A stretch of DNA of 64,000 bases from Chaenocephalus aceratus (lineage: Eukaryota > Chordata > Actinopteri > Perciformes > Channichthyidae). Where the stretch lies: assembly GCA_023974075.1 (NCBI GenBank), contig CM043788.1, forward strand, positions 19,429,928 through 19,493,927, in the 5' to 3' direction. The position numbers were made by a program, and so were the translations under genes. The notes under the pieces were generated by a model. That model had not been told where the DNA came from, did no database searches, and saw nothing but the letters and a program-made list of their open reading frames with translations. Numbering within the stretch: position 1 is the first letter of the stretch; each line of letters begins with the position of its first letter. Positions 22,334 through 33,095 of this stretch are shown here, piece after piece.

Positions 22334-23793
22334 CAGAGATGTTCACAAGTCTTTTTTTGCAAGTCCAAGTCAAGTCTCAAGTCTTTGGTCACGAGTCCAA
22401 GTCAAGTCTCAAGTCTTTGTGGGGTGAGACTTGATCAAGTCTCAAGTCTTTGGTCACGAGTCCAAGTCAAGTCTCAAGTCTCTAAAAAAATTAAAGTCTC
22501 ATGTCTCTTCTGGTTGTAATAAGCCTTCTATTGTCTGCTGCTATAGTAGGCTTCATCTGCTGGACACAAAATTAAAACCATTTACCAGCCAAATGCTGGT
22601 AAATCATACAAGTGGCTGGTAGTACTGTATGTTGCACGCACCAGCCAAAAATAACAATGGCAATCTATTGAGTGGCTGGTAAAATGTCAACATTCACTAG
22701 GCTAGCCATTTGGCCAGTGGACAAACATTTTAAAATGTGACCTCTGCAACCGTATTGTCTGGGGTCTCTAATGACATTTTTTAAGTCTACTATTAATAAA
22801 CATATTCCTCTATCCTCTCACTCAAAGCCAGTGTCATGGTAACCTGATAAACCTGTAACATTAACGTTACGTGGTCAACAATAAACCTGTAACTTGCCTA
22901 TAAACCGACAGATGTATTTATGTATGTTACTATGTATTTTTCTACGTTTAACGTTAGCCAGTAGATGGTGGCAGCGGAACGTAATGATTAACGTTACCGA
23001 CCTTTTTTATGTCATGTCAAGAGTTGGATGTCAACGCCACTCAACTCAAACAAGTGTGACAAGCAATTCACTAATCTTTTCAAATATTCAGTTACAAAGC
23101 TAGTAGCAAGCTAAGTTAACATTACATAGCTGATGCTGAGCTAAACATGTTTGCTAACCGTCCATATGCGTTAATGTGACTGACCTCTCCGGGTGAGTTT
23201 TCAAGTGCCTGATGAAATTCGACGTTGTTGCGCCAGCATCCTTGATTTTGATATTGCAGACTTTGCAGTGTGCGCTCCTTTTGTTGGTGCCGCCGGCGTT
23301 TTGTTCGAAGTTTTTGTAGTTGAACTTAATTACAAGCGGTACAGCCGCAGGTGTGCCGCAGGTGTGCCGCCGGTCGCCATTGTGTTACTACGAGGTAATA
23401 ACAGAGGCGCGCACGTCTGCGTAATGAGCCCGGCTAAAATAACTGGATGGCCTACCTGCCTGTCAGCCTTCCATCTGGGCACAAACTTATCTCGTGCCCT
23501 CATTGGTCATGTGCGCGTCCGTGTGTGTTGGAGGAGGCGGGCTCTATAAGGAAGTAGCAGCCTCTAGCAGATTATCTCCGGTTGTGTATTTTCAAATTCT
23601 AGCGATCTCGAGCCGGTTTCTCTCAAATGTACCTACCCCACCTTTAATACGCCAAAAATAGAAAACACAATGATTGTTCACGAGTCCCAACACACGAGTC
23701 CAAGTCGAGTCTGAAGTCTTTTGGTCACGAGTCCAAGTCAAGTCTGAAGTCTCTGTGTGTGCGACTTAAGTGCGACTCGAGTCCCCATCTCTG
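22334..23793. mobile_element. Non-autonomous hAT with CAAGTC repeats (GTAAATGA TSD)
   Basis: Ends CAGAGATG and CATCTCTG, flanked by exact GTAAATGA copies at 22326-22333 and 23794-23801. Both subterminal regions are built of CACGAGTCCAAGTCAAGTCTCAAGTCTTTGG-type repeats. No transposase. It lies just downstream of the transposase stop of the surrounding hAT. Confidence 0.9.
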
Positions 23794-23814
23794 GTAAATG
23801 ATATTCATGATACA

Positions 23815-24025
23815 TACAGTTTATTTATATATTTATATACATATTTATAGTTCTATATATATACATATTTATTTATAGTTATATATATATACACATATTT
23901 ATTTATAGTTCTATATATACATATTTATTTATAGTTCTATATATACATATTTATTTATAGTTCTATATATATACACATATTTATTTATAGTTCTATATAT
24001 ATATACATATTTATATTTATTTATA
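23815..24025. repeat. AT-rich minisatellite
   Basis: About seven copies of a unit near 30 bp based on ACATATTTATTTATAGTTCT followed by ATATAT. Confidence 0.85.
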
Positions 24026-24026
24026 C

Positions 24027-24828
24027 CTATTTCCGACACAATTGTCCAAGTGGTTCGACTGCTTCAAATCACGTGACATGTGACGGTCGAATCAGCATTT
24101 CCTGAATGAATCACTTGACTGGTTCACGGTCCATTCACGCGATTCAATGCACTGCCTCGTCTCGATTCTGACAGGTAACAGGTTGAAACAGTTTCAAATT
24201 TGAGCGCTTCAACACTTTATAACCGCTCTAAACAATGTGCAATGTGTGGGTTGTTGTTGCTGTTGAGTTGTTGTTGGCATTGCATTTGAATTGGATCATT
24301 ATAGAGCAAGCCAGGAAGAAAGATAGGTCGTTATGGCTCGTGAAACACTTCGAAATGTGGAGAAGCTGTGAATAAAAAGAAAATGAGTAATATAAAAACA
24401 CTTCAATGGTCTAAGAAATAGATAGCCCAGTGGATAGAGCCGGCAGCCAGGGTGCGGCGATGTCCTCTGCGCAGCTAGTTCAAAGCCCGGAGTAGTTAAA
24501 CTTTTAATCATTGCTTTTCAACTTTAATACTTTAATGACTGATAAAAGGCCCTCTCCGCCCAAAAAAACATCTAGCACTCTCTAGTCTCTTCTCAATAAC
24601 CCAATACACACAATTATTAATCTTTAATTGTAAATAGAACATGATATTCAGTCTTAGTGTGTGTGTGCATCGAATATTTTTCAAGGCAAAGATACGTTAA
24701 ACCCACTGCAGCCTTGCACTTCGCCAGGAGAGGTCGCTGTAACTGAAGCTTCGAGAAATGAACCTATTTCCGACACAATTGTCCAAGTGGTTCAACGCTT
24801 CATTCAAAGCTTCATTTTGCCATCACTA
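24027..24828 (+). mobile_element. Partial, internally deleted copy of the hAT 5' and 3' regions
   Basis: 24040-24340 repeats the promoter and start region seen at 18340-18660 (CACGTGACATGTGAC, CTGCCTCGTCTCGATTCTGAC, TTTATAACCGCTC, then AGCCAGGAAGA). A short piece resembling exon 2 follows, and 24540-24640 resembles 22240-22330. CCTATTTCCGACACAATTG occurs at both 24027 and 24760. The right end of the 6.6-kb hAT is therefore chimeric with a deletion derivative of its own family. Confidence 0.7.
24417..24505 (+). repeat. tRNA-derived SINE head or tRNA-like pseudogene
   Basis: TAGCCCAGTGG fits the pol III A box and AGTTCAAAGCCC resembles a B box about 50 bp later. No cloverleaf with a clear anticodon stem could be drawn by eye, so a SINE promoter remnant is more likely than a tRNA gene. 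Confidence 0.4.
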
Positions 24829-25077
24829 GGCTAACGTAGCCGGGCCGCTAACCGACTTGCCAGCTTACAACTGTTTCCTCACGCTGGGAGTCTCCTGCTC
24901 CCTCCATGTGCCACACACAACTGAGCAACTCTAGGTGCTTTTGTCTCCCTTGAGGGAGTGATTAGCACCAGGTGTGAGGCCTCCCCACCTGCTCCCAATA
25001 CTGTTAATTGGCAGCGGGTGGAGCCACCTATTGGGAATGTAGGTGTCTCCCACTACTCTGCCTCTCAGTCCCTTACA
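24829..25077 (-). repeat. 5' LTR of the Gmr1-like element, outer part
   Basis: Begins with the second copy of GGCTAACG and continues with TAGCCGGGCCGC as in the intact LTR; ends CCCTTACA next to CCTT. Very close to 12391-12633 (a C for T near 24980 is one difference). Confidence 0.92.
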
Positions 25078-25081
25078 CCTT

Positions 25082-26007
25082 GTATAAACCCCGTCCTGCA
25101 CCCAGAGACCCTCAGAAGCATCACTGCTGGTCGTAAATACCTGCCTGAGGAGATCAGGGTTGCAAAATCTGTCTGTTTTTTTTAGGTCAATGTTGTATTA
25201 TTTGTTTAATTTATTCTTAAATCTATGTATTGTATGGTAATAATGAATAAAAACGTAATGTATTGAACACATTCCGAAACAAAGCAGATAAGACAGAACT
25301 AGACTCAGACATAATACTAATTATTGTTGAGACCTTTTGCGCTATTGCTGCAAAATGGAAACTTTGTTGATTGTCTATTCCAACTGGCCACTGGAATCAG
25401 ATAATTAATATAAGTTGAAGTTCAATTACAGTTTTAAAAATAGTTTAACATTCTTTATTAAGCTTCAAATTATTTCTCATATCAACCAATTAGTCTCCAT
25501 AGACATTACTAAAATTAAAATAGTTGTTAAACTACTGACAAGTTTTCTGAAACCGAGCTTATGAACAATAGAGTAAAGGTCGCTGGTTAAGCCAGGATCA
25601 ATATATTTGTTGAAGTTTTTATTGTGTGCATAATAAATGTGTTAAATTAATTGAGCAATTCTTTAAAAAGTATAATGTTGCAATCTCTTTAAAATAAGTA
25701 ATTACAGTTAAAAAATAGATGTTGTTTTCCAAGGGCCTCTCCTTCACAGGCCCACGCTTTGAATCATGAGACTTCCAAATCCTAACAGACAGAGATCAGT
25801 ATCACTTTGTGTTGCAAGCCAAATCCAGGGGTTCTACTCGAGCCCAATTTTAAATACCATAAAGAAAAGTATTGAACCCAGCTCAAGCTAAATGTAAAAT
25901 GTACTTATTTGATTTATTTAAAATGTTCCAGTCTAGCTTCCTTCGAGTTTAGTCTAAGCAACAAATTGTGTCTCATAACATTCTCACTGCTGTCCCAAAT
26001 GTTTTAA
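25082..26007. other. No gene recognised
   Basis: AT-rich DNA between the gypsy element and the microsatellite; no supported ORF or element ends. Confidence 0.5.
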
Positions 26008-26026
26008 CCACACACACACACACACA

Positions 26027-26110
<84 letters not shown>
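26008..26110. repeat. Compound (CA)n/(CGCA)n microsatellite
   Basis: Runs of CA on both sides enclose about 11-12 CGCA units at 26027-26078. Confidence 0.98.
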
Positions 26111-26111
<1 letters not shown>

Positions 26112-26214
26112 TGGATGAGTATTCGCCTTATCCACATTGTAAATTGTTGCCTTCATTAGAGTTATTAGTAATTCAAGATGAATTATTAAATTAAATGTGG
26201 TACATAAGATAAGA

Positions 26215-29133
26215 CCCGGGCGGCAGAAGCTGGCTTTGGGGACGTGGAACGTCACCTCTCTGGGGGGGAAGGAGCCGGAGCTTGTGCGGGAGGTGGAGCG
26301 GTACCAGTTGGATCTGGTTGGGCTCACCTCTACGCACAGCGTCGGCTCTGGAACCTTACTTCTGGATAGGGGTTGGACTCTATTCTTCTCCGGAGTTGCT
26401 CAAGGTGTGAGGCGCCGGGCGGGTGTGGGGATACTCACAAGTCCCCGGTTAGGTGCTTCGTTGTTGGAGTTTACCCCAGTGGACGAGAGGGTCGCCTCCC
26501 TACGCCTGCGGGTTATGGGGGGGAAAACTCTGACTGTTGTGTGTGCTTATGCACCCAACAGCAGTTCAGAGTATTCGGCCTTCTTGGAGACCCTGGAAAG
26601 AGTCCTGTATGGGGCTCCTGAAGGGGACTCCTTAGTCTTGCTGGGAGACTTCAACGCACATGTGGGCAATGATGGAGACACTTGGAGGGGCGTGATTGGG
26701 AGGAACGGCCCCCCTGATCTGAACCGGAGTGGTGGTTTGTTACTGGACTTCTGTGCTAGTCATGGATTGGCCATAACAAACACCATGTTCGAACATAAGG
26801 ATGCTCATAAGTGTACGTGGTACCAGAGCACCCTAGGCAGAAGGTCCATGATCGATTTCGTTATCGTATCATCGGACCTGAGGCCGTATGTTTTGGACAC
26901 TCGGGTAAAGAGAGGGGCGGAGTTGTCAACTGATCACCATCTGGTGGTGAGTTGGGTCGAGTGGCGGGGGAAGCCTCTGGATAGACCTGGTAAGCCCAAA
27001 CGTGTAGTTCGGGTGAACTGGGAACGTCTGGAGGAAGCCCAAGTTCAGGAGGCCTTCAACTCGCACCTCCGGCGGAGCTTTTCGGGCATTCCTGTGGAGG
27101 TTGGGGATATTGAACCAGAGTGGTCGGTGTTCAAAGCCTCTATTGCCGGAGCCGCGGTGGGGAGCTGTGGTCTCAAGGTCCTAGGTGCCTCAAGGGGCGG
27201 TAACCCTCGAACCTCCTGGTGGACACCGGTGGTCAGGGAAGCCGTCCGACTGAAGAAGGAGGCCTTCAGGGATTTGTTATCCCGGGGGACTCCCGAGGCA
27301 GTTGCAAGGTACCGACAGGCCCGAAGGGCAGCAGCCTCATCCGTGGCCGAGGCAAAGCAGCGGGTGTGGGAGAAGTTTGGAGAAGACATGGAGAAGGACT
27401 TTCGGGCGGCACCAAAGTTGTTCTGGAAAACTGTCCGACACCTCAGGAGGGGGAAGCAGGGAACCATCCAAGCTGTGTACAGTAAGGATGGGACGTTGTT
27501 GACCTCAACTGATGGAGTGTTGGGACGTTGGAAGGAACACTTTGAGGAACTCCTGAACCCGACAACTCCGCCCTCTATGTTAGAGGCAGAGCTGGAATAT
27601 GACGGGGGATCAACACCAATCTCCCGGGGGGAGGTCACTGAGGTCGTCAAACAACTCCACAGTGGCAAAGCCCCGGGGGTGGATGAGATCCGCCCGGAAA
27701 TGCTGAAGGCTCTGGGTGTTGAGGGACTGTCATGGTTGACACGTCTCATCAACGTTGCGTGGAAGTCGGAAACGGTACCGAAGGAGTGGCAGACCGGGGT
27801 GGTGGTTCCCCTTTTCATAAAGGGGGATCAGAGGGTGTGTGCCAATTACAGAGGCATCACACTACTCAGCCTCCCCGGGAAAGTTTACTCCAAGGTACTT
27901 GAAAGGAGGGTCAGGCCGATTGTCGAACCTCAGATTGAGGAGGAACAATGCGGATTCCGTCCTGGTCGTGGAATGACGGATCAGCTTTTTACTCTCGCAA
28001 GGATCCTGGAGGGGGCCTGGGAGTACGCTTATCCGGTCTACATGTGTTTTGTAGACTTGGAGAAGGCGTATGACCGGGTTCCCAGGGAGTTACTGTGGGA
28101 GGTGCTGCGGGAGTATGGGGTGAGGGGGTCTCTACTCAGGGCCATCCAATCTCTGTACTCCCAAAGCGAGAGCTGTGTCCGGGTCCTCGGCAGTAAGTCG
28201 GACCCATTTCCGGTGAGGGTTGGCCTCCGCCAGGGCTGCGCTTTGTCACCAATCCTGTTTGTAATATACATGGATCGGATTTCGAGGCGTAGTCGTGGGG
28301 GGGGGGGTCTGCAGTTCGGTGGACTAAGGATTGCACCACTGCTTTTTGCAGATGATGTGGTTCTGATGGCTTCATCGGTCTGCGACCTTCAGCACTCACT
28401 GGATCGGTTCGCAACCGAGTGTGAAGCGGCTGGGATGAGGATCAGCACCTCCAAATCTGAGGCCATGGTTCTCAGCAGGAAACCGATGGACTGTCCACTC
28501 CAAGTAGGGAATGAGTCCTTACCCCAAGTGAAGGAGTTCAAGTATCTCGGGGTCTTGTTCTCGAGTGAGGGAACAATGGAGCGTGAGATGGGCCGGAGAA
28601 TCGGAGCAGCGGGAGCGGTATTGCAGTCGCTTTACCGCACCGTTGTGACGAAAAGGGAGCTGAGCCAGAAGGCAAAGCTCTCTGTCTACCGGGCCATTTT
28701 CGTTCCTACCCTCACCTATGGTCATGAAGGATGGGTCATGACCGAAAGAACGAGATCGCGGATACAAGCGGCCGAGATGGGTTTCCTCCGCCGGGTGGCT
28801 GGTGTCTCCCTTAGAGATAAGGTGAGAAGTTCGGTCATCAGGGAGGGACTCGGAGTTGAGCCGCTCCTCCTTCGCGTCGAAAGAAGCCAGTTGAGGTGGT
28901 TCGGGCACCTAGTTAGGATGCCACCTGGGCGCCTCCCTAGGGAGGTGTTCCAGGCACGTCCAGCTGGGAAGAGACCAAGGGGTAGACCTAGGACCAGGTG
29001 GAGGGATTATATCTCTTCGCTGGCCTGGGAGCGCCTTGGGATCCCCCAGTCAGAGCTGGTTGATGTCGCCAGGGAAAAGAAAGTTTGGGGCTCTCTGCTG
29101 GAACTGCTACCCCCGCGACCCGACCACGGATAA
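26215..29133 (+). CDS. LINE endonuclease-reverse transcriptase (RTE/Rex3-like)
   Basis: The 972-codon frame has no internal stop or shift. The open frame extends 18 bp into the flank, but no ATG lies at the boundary (the apparent start is a flanking GTG), so the true N-terminus is probably missing. N-terminal AP-endonuclease fold: [26 protein letters not shown] and [58 protein letters not shown] and the catalytic FADD box in [12 protein letters not shown]-terminal region with [10 protein letters not shown] and [14 protein letters not shown] matches this group. The enzyme nicks target DNA and primes reverse transcription there. Clade RTE is likely; the Rex3 label rests on the tail and the overall motifs. 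Confidence 0.9.
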   Translation, partial: PGRQKLALGTWNVTSLGGKEPELVREVERYQLDLVGLTSTHSVGSGTLLLDRGWTLFFSGVAQGVRRRAGVGILTSPRLGASLLEFTPVDERVASLRLRVMGGKTLTVVCAYAPNSSSEYSAFLETLERVLYGAPEGDSLVLLGDFNAHVGNDGDTWRGVIGRNGPPDLNRSGGLLLDFCASHGLAITNTMFEHKDAHKCTWYQSTLGRRSMIDFVIVSSDLRPYVLDTRVKRGAELSTDHHLVVSWVEWRGKPLDRPGKPKRVVRVNWERLEEAQVQEAFNSHLRRSFSGIPVEVGDIEPEWSVFKASIAGAAVGSCGLKVLGASRGGNPRTSWWTPVVREAVRLKKEAFRDLLSRGTPEAVARYRQARRAAASSVAEAKQRVWEKFGEDMEKDFRAAPKLFWKTVRHLRRGKQGTIQAVYSKDGTLLTSTDGVLGRWKEHFEELLNPTTPPSMLEAELEYDGGSTPISRGEVTEVVKQLHSGKAPGVDEIRPEMLKALGVEGLSWLTRLINVAWKSETVPKEWQTGVVVPLFIKGDQRVCANYRGITLLSLPGKVYSKVLERRVRPIVEPQIEEEQCGFRPGRGMTDQLFTLARILEGAWEYAYPVYMCFVDLEKAYDRVPRELLWEVLREYGVRGSLLRAIQSLYSQSESCVRVLGSKSDPFPVRVGLRQGCALSPILFVIYMDRISRRSRGGGGLQFGGLRIAPLLFADDVVLMASSVCDLQHSLDRFATECEAAGMRISTSKSEAMVLSRKPMDCPLQVGNESLPQVKEFKYLGVLFSSEGTMEREMGRRIGAAGAVLQSLYRTVVTKRELSQKAKLSVYRAIFVPTLTYGHEGWVMTERTRSRIQAAEMGFLRRVAGVSLRDKVRSSVIREGLGVEPLLLRVERSQLRWFGHLVRMPPGRLPREVFQARPAGKRPRGRPRTRWRDYISSLAWERLGIPQSELVDVAREKKVWGSLLELLPPRPDHG

Positions 29134-29159
29134 GCGGGAGAAGATGGATGGATGGATGG
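26215..29159 (+). mobile_element. RTE/Rex3-like LINE with 13-bp TSD
   Basis: ACATAAGATAAGA is repeated exactly at 26202-26214 and 29160-29172. The element starts CCCGGGCGGCAG and ends with a (GATG)n-type tail, ATAAGCGGGAGAAG then (ATGG)n, as in Rex3-type RTE elements. The ORF is open from the first base, so a small 5' truncation just upstream of the endonuclease domain is likely. Confidence 0.9.
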
Positions 29160-29172
29160 ACATAAGATAAGA

Positions 29173-29331
29173 TAACTGAAACTTTGACTTGATACTTTTG
29201 TTCACAACATTAGACCTGTCCTCTAATCTCTACTAGAATAAGATACGTGTTTGGGTGTTTTAACTCTCCTGTAATGTACCTAATCTTGTTATCCTTTTTG
29301 TTAGAGAGCTTGGAAAATGGTGTATTGCTTT
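29173..29331. other. Short unassigned spacer between two LINEs
   Basis: No feature seen. Confidence 0.5.
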
Positions 29332-29937
29332 GATTCTGATCAATCAATCAATGTTTATTTATATAGCCCAATATCACAAATGTTACATTTGTCTCAGTGG
29401 TCTTCACAGTGTGTACAGAATATCAGTATGACAATACGACACCCTCTGTCCTTAGACCCTCACATCGTACAAGGAAAAACTTCTGGAGAAAACACACAGT
29501 TTAAAGGGAAAAATGGGAGAAACCTCAGGGAGAACAGCAGAGGAGGGATCCCTCTCCCAGGACGGACAGACGTGCAATAGATGCCGTGTGTAAATTGAAA
29601 AGATAATACATTTGCAACATAGGTAGTCCAAATGTTTGGAAATGCATGTCTGTATACTAGGAAGATGAATCCACGAGGATATCCATCCAGGACCCATGAT
29701 CCAGGACCACAGCCACGACTCGCGATCCAGGGCTCGCGATCCAGGACACAGGACCGCAGGATCATCCATGACTCCGGATCCCGGCGTATATAGACACCAA
29801 AAAGAAAGAAATTTGGGGAAGCTGGGTTAATCGGAACATGAGAGTACACAGGTATAGACAGAGAGAAGGAAGAAGTAAGATGTCCCCCGACAAACTAAGC
29901 CTATATCAGCAAAACTAGGGGCTGAATCTAATCAGCC

Positions 29938-30416
29938 CTAACTATAAGCTTTATCAAAAAGGAAGGTCTTAAGCGCACTCTTAAAAACGGATAGGGTGTC
30001 TGCCGCCCGAACACAAACTGGAAGCTGATTCCACAAATGTGGAGCTTGATAAGAAAAGGCTCTGGCTCCCATTGTACTTTTAGAGACTCTAGGAACAACC
30101 AACAACCCTGCATTCTTGGAACGCAATGCCCTAGTAGGACAGTAGGGTATAATGAGTTCTTTAAGGTAAGATGGCGCCTGCCCATTAAGGGCTTTGTAGG
30201 CGAGAAGAAGAATTTAAAATTCTATCCTGTGTTCTATAGGGAGCCAGTGTAAGGCAGCCAGAACAGGAGTAATGTGGTCCCTTTTCCTAACTCTGGTTAG
30301 TACACGAGCTGCAGCATTTTGAATCAGCTGAAGCGACTTGACTGACTTCTTGGTACACCCTGATAATAAGGAGTTACAATAATCCAGCCTAGAAGTAACA
30401 AATGCATGGACTAGTT
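29938..30416 (-). pseudogene. C-terminal part of the same LINE pol
   Basis: Continues the RT ORF after the DIRS insert: VHAFVTSRLDYCNSLLSGC, ALHWLPIEHRI, YKALNGQAPSYL, then GLLVVPRVSKSTMGARAFS and LWNQLPVCVRAADTL. A TAA in the IEF-ILLLAYK stretch (near 30215) is a nonsense change. The 3' UTR extends to 29342. Confidence 0.85.
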
Positions 30417-30429
30417 CTCATTCATAACA

Positions 30430-30620
30430 CTCCGTTCGATGTCTCACTATGGGATGCACCTCATCGCGGAGCAAACAGAAGCATCAATCTCATTACGCCA
30501 ATCCTGATTGGCTGGTGATCTTGACGTCAGCGTCAGGGGAAATCACCCCCTATAAGTAGCTTGCGCCACAACGCATGCGTCATTCAAACACCTCTTCTCG
30601 CTTCAGAGCACATCTCTACA
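30430..30620 (+). repeat. DIRS 1 left terminal inverted repeat
   Basis: Pairs with about 36085-36280 in reverse orientation, with few mismatches. Confidence 0.9.
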
Positions 30621-30979
30621 GTAGCCGGGCAAGCTTCACTGTCCACAGACTGAACCCAAATACCCATTTCGGTCGACGGACGCTCGCCGGCTACTCCTTC
30701 TGCTTCGCAGGAAGACGGTAGTACTAACGCTGTTAGTATTTAAAATCGACCTCGCCCTTCTCTTCCCGGGAAAGTAAGGTAGGTCCGATTTTTTAAGCTA
30801 GCAGCACACCTGTTGCTAGCGCGCTCCCTCTCTACCGACACCACGGTAGCGAGCACGTTTTTTCTTTTCTCCTCTCCACGGAGGGGAAAAGGATTAAAAA
30901 GGAGCATACTGCCACACCAGTCAGTATTCTCCGGGAATAAAAGACCCACACCGTCCTTTTTCTCCGGATTAAGGACAAG

Positions 30980-31624
30980 GTGGTAATATCTTTTTCTCCC
31001 GTCCCACCTGTCAAGAGCGGGCCCTCTCCATGCCACGAGGCGACCAAGATGGACGCCCCTCTCCCTCACACCAGAGGAGTCAGGGACTCGGTGGCTCGAC
31101 AGGTCTGTTCGTCCTGCCTCGGGCTGGAACACGCCCGAGGCGCGATCGACAACCCCGGCTCATGCGGACATTGTGTCCGCTTCACCGTTAAGAGCCTCCG
31201 CCGACGGTTAGCAAGACAAGCTAGCCTGTCCGAACAGGACCCCCCCATGTCCACGGACCCGCCGGACGGCAGTCAAGACATGGGGGCATCCGCCACAGAG
31301 AGTGAACCCCTCTCCGTGTCGGTCTGGGGCTCACTATCTGCTATGGCTATAGAACCGGAATCCCGCACCCTGGCAGGCCGGGACCCGGTGACGGCAAGAC
31401 ACGCGGGAACGGTTTCCCGCACTCCACCAAGCTGGGGCTCCCGGTTAGACCTCACCATGGTCTCACCCGTGGAGGATGTCCTCGGGCTGGACTACGAGGA
31501 GGACTACGAGGAGGACTACGAGGAGGACGCCTTGGCGTTCCTCCTGTCCGAATCGGATGAACAGGAAGAGGACACCTTCATGTCACCGGCTCAGGCTGCA
31601 AAGTGCTGCTCTCCCGGGCGATAG
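30980..31624 (+). CDS. DIRS 1 gag-like ORF, N-terminal part
   Basis: The frame holds a Cys-rich segment CSSCLGLEHARGA ... CGHC, also recognisable in DIRS 2 (PLCLGLEHLREGL ... CMSC), followed by an acidic tail in which DYEED is repeated three times by a 15-bp microrepeat at 31488-31530. It ends at 31624; the C-terminal gag part is in another frame from about 31795, so a frameshift between 31600 and 31795 probably splits one gag gene. The true start is uncertain because 30980 is only the first Met. Confidence 0.7.
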   Translation: MVISFSPVPPVKSGPSPCHEATKMDAPLPHTRGVRDSVARQVCSSCLGLEHARGAIDNPGSCGHCVRFTVKSLRRRLARQASLSEQDPPMSTDPPDGSQDMGASATESEPLSVSVWGSLSAMAIEPESRTLAGRDPVTARHAGTVSRTPPSWGSRLDLTMVSPVEDVLGLDYEEDYEEDYEEDALAFLLSESDEQEEDTFMSPAQAAKCCSPGR

Positions 31625-31794
31625 CGCATCAGCTTCGCCCGGTCTGAGCATGGACCTGCAGGCCGTGTGCAAACGCGCTGCGGTCAGACTCAACGTTCCG
31701 TGGCCTGAAATGGCCAAGGGGGGAAAACACCTTCCCCAAGCAGCGGGCAAAAGCAGCGGGCAAAAAGAGGCAACTCCTCCCGGTCTTCCCGGAG

Positions 31795-32457
31795 ATGTTG
31801 GATGAGGTGTCGGTCTCGTGGAGAGACCGGCCCTTCAGTAACAAGGTCCCAATCCAGGGTGCCTCCTCCCTAGACTGCGACGGAATAGAGAAGCTCGGCC
31901 TGCTCCGCATGCCGCCCATGGAACCGCTGGTAGCGGCTCACCTTCTACCAAAGGTGGGCCCGTCACCAAGCAGGAACCCCACGCTGCCAGCAAAGTCGGA
32001 CCGTTTTCAGTCAGCAATGACTGAAAAGTCCTACAAAGCGGCAGCGTTGTCCGCCAGGGCCCTGAATGTGTCCTCGCTGCTAACCGCCTACCAAGCGGAG
32101 CTCTGCGAGGACCTGTCGGGTAACCCGGGGGCAGCCACTCTGGACGAGATGGCAGCGGTCACGGACATTTGTCTCCGTGTCCAACGCTGCGCCGTCCAGG
32201 CCACGGGCAAGGTAATGGGGATCATGGTGGTGCAGGAAAGAGCGAGATGGCTCAACCTCACCACTCTCCCAGACCGGGAAAAGGAGGATGTGCTGGATAT
32301 GCCCATCGTTCCCGAGGGAATTTTCGGCTCCGCTCTCGCCTCCATGCAAAGGAGGTGTGAGACGAAAAAGAGGGAGGACGAGGCACTCCACCTCTGCCTC
32401 CCTGGAAGGGTCCAGCCGCTGATTTCGCAGCAGCAGTCCTCTGCCCAGGTTGCCTAG
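31795..32457 (+). CDS. DIRS 1 gag-like ORF, C-terminal part
   Basis: Begins within EVSVSWRDRPFSNKVP and includes PPMEPLVAAHLLP, KSYKAAALSARALNVSSLL and LNLTTLPDREKEDVLDMPIV, blocks I associate with fish DIRS gag ORFs. Presumed nucleocapsid/capsid role in particle assembly. Stop at 32457. RT, which should follow, is not recognisable; the sequence passes into a decayed region. Confidence 0.65.
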   Translation: MLDEVSVSWRDRPFSNKVPIQGASSLDCDGIEKLGLLRMPPMEPLVAAHLLPKVGPSPSRNPTLPAKSDRFQSAMTEKSYKAAALSARALNVSSLLTAYQAELCEDLSGNPGAATLDEMAAVTDICLRVQRCAVQATGKVMGIMVVQERARWLNLTTLPDREKEDVLDMPIVPEGIFGSALASMQRRCETKKREDEALHLCLPGRVQPLISQQQSSAQVA

Positions 32458-32904
32458 AACTCTGCTCGGTTTAAAGCACCGAAGACGCAGAGGCAGCAGC
32501 CCACCCCGAGTCCCCAGCACAGGCTGGAGACAAGGGCAAGCTGGCCTAGAAATTCTCCGGTTCCGGCTGCAGCTCAGGCTCAGCCAACCCAGAATTTCGG
32601 CCAGCAGTTGAGGAAGAAGAAGCGAGCGGCGTGACAGCCCCTCCTTCTTCCCTCCGTGAATGTGTTCCCGCCGCCTCGAGAGATGCCTAAACACCATCCT
32701 CAAGTCCGCACAAACACATGTCACACGTTGATTGATTCCTCTGTCATAAAACATTTGCCGCTGACGCATCCAAGCTTCAGGCCGAGGGCGCAGCTCAAAA
32801 AGATGAAAAGAAAATCAATAAAACCAATAAACAGCCCGCCAATTTGTTCCCCTTTTGAGAGCAGCTACGGCATCTCTCAAAAGGCGGATTATTGACGGGT
32901 CTGT

Positions 32905-33095
32905 GAAGGCACTACCGTTACGCGCACGCGCAGTGCCGGCTGGGACTTTAAGGGCACCACCGTCACGCGCATGCGCAGTGCCGGCTGGGGTCGTGAAGGC
33001 TCCACCGTCACACGCAGGCGCAGTGCCAGCTGGAGCTGTAAGGGCACCACCGTCACGCGCATGCGCAGTGCCGGCTGGAGCCGTAAGCGTGACAT
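32905..33095 (+). repeat. 45-bp tandem repeat in DIRS 1 (about 4 units)
   Basis: Units contain CGTCACGCGCATGCGCAGTG and recur with a 45-bp period (near 32928, 32973, 33018, 33063), so the open frame through them is kept. Confidence 0.9.

Larger units (their letters stand above)
18228..24828 (+). mobile_element. 6.6-kb hAT transposon (GGCTAACG TSD) with transposase
   Basis: Ends TAGTGATAGC and GCCATCACTA are inverted and the 8-bp GGCTAACG is repeated exactly at 18220-18227 and 24829-24836. The interior holds a five-segment BED-type hAT transposase gene. Nested inside are a foldback element (20283-21699), a second non-autonomous hAT (22334-23793), an AT-rich minisatellite and a partial copy of the same element's own 5' region (24027 onward). 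Confidence 0.93.
12263..25077 (-). mobile_element. Gmr1-like Ty3/gypsy retrotransposon carrying nested insertions
   Basis: Two copies of a 371-bp LTR bound the element, and both outer flanks carry CCTT (12259-12262 and 25078-25081). Read on the minus strand the order is 5' LTR, PBS-like TGGTGGAGAATGCGGG at about 18080-18095, gag with a CCHC knuckle, protease, integrase, RT, RNase H, polypurine tract, 3' LTR. Integrase upstream of RT is the Ty1/copia-like order known in Ty3 elements only from the Gmr1 group. Insertions: an L2-type LINE plus MITE (14013-15262) between IN and RT, and a hAT (18228-24828) within the 5' LTR. Frameshifts in gag, IN and RT indicate an inactive copy. Confidence 0.9.

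Noticed and set aside
24417..24505. Functional tRNA gene
   Set aside because: A and B box-like motifs exist, but no convincing acceptor and anticodon stems; it lies in a TE remnant.
26197..26214. Start codon of the RTE/Rex3-like ORF
   Set aside because: The first codons lie in the TSD and flank and begin with GTG; they are not part of the element.
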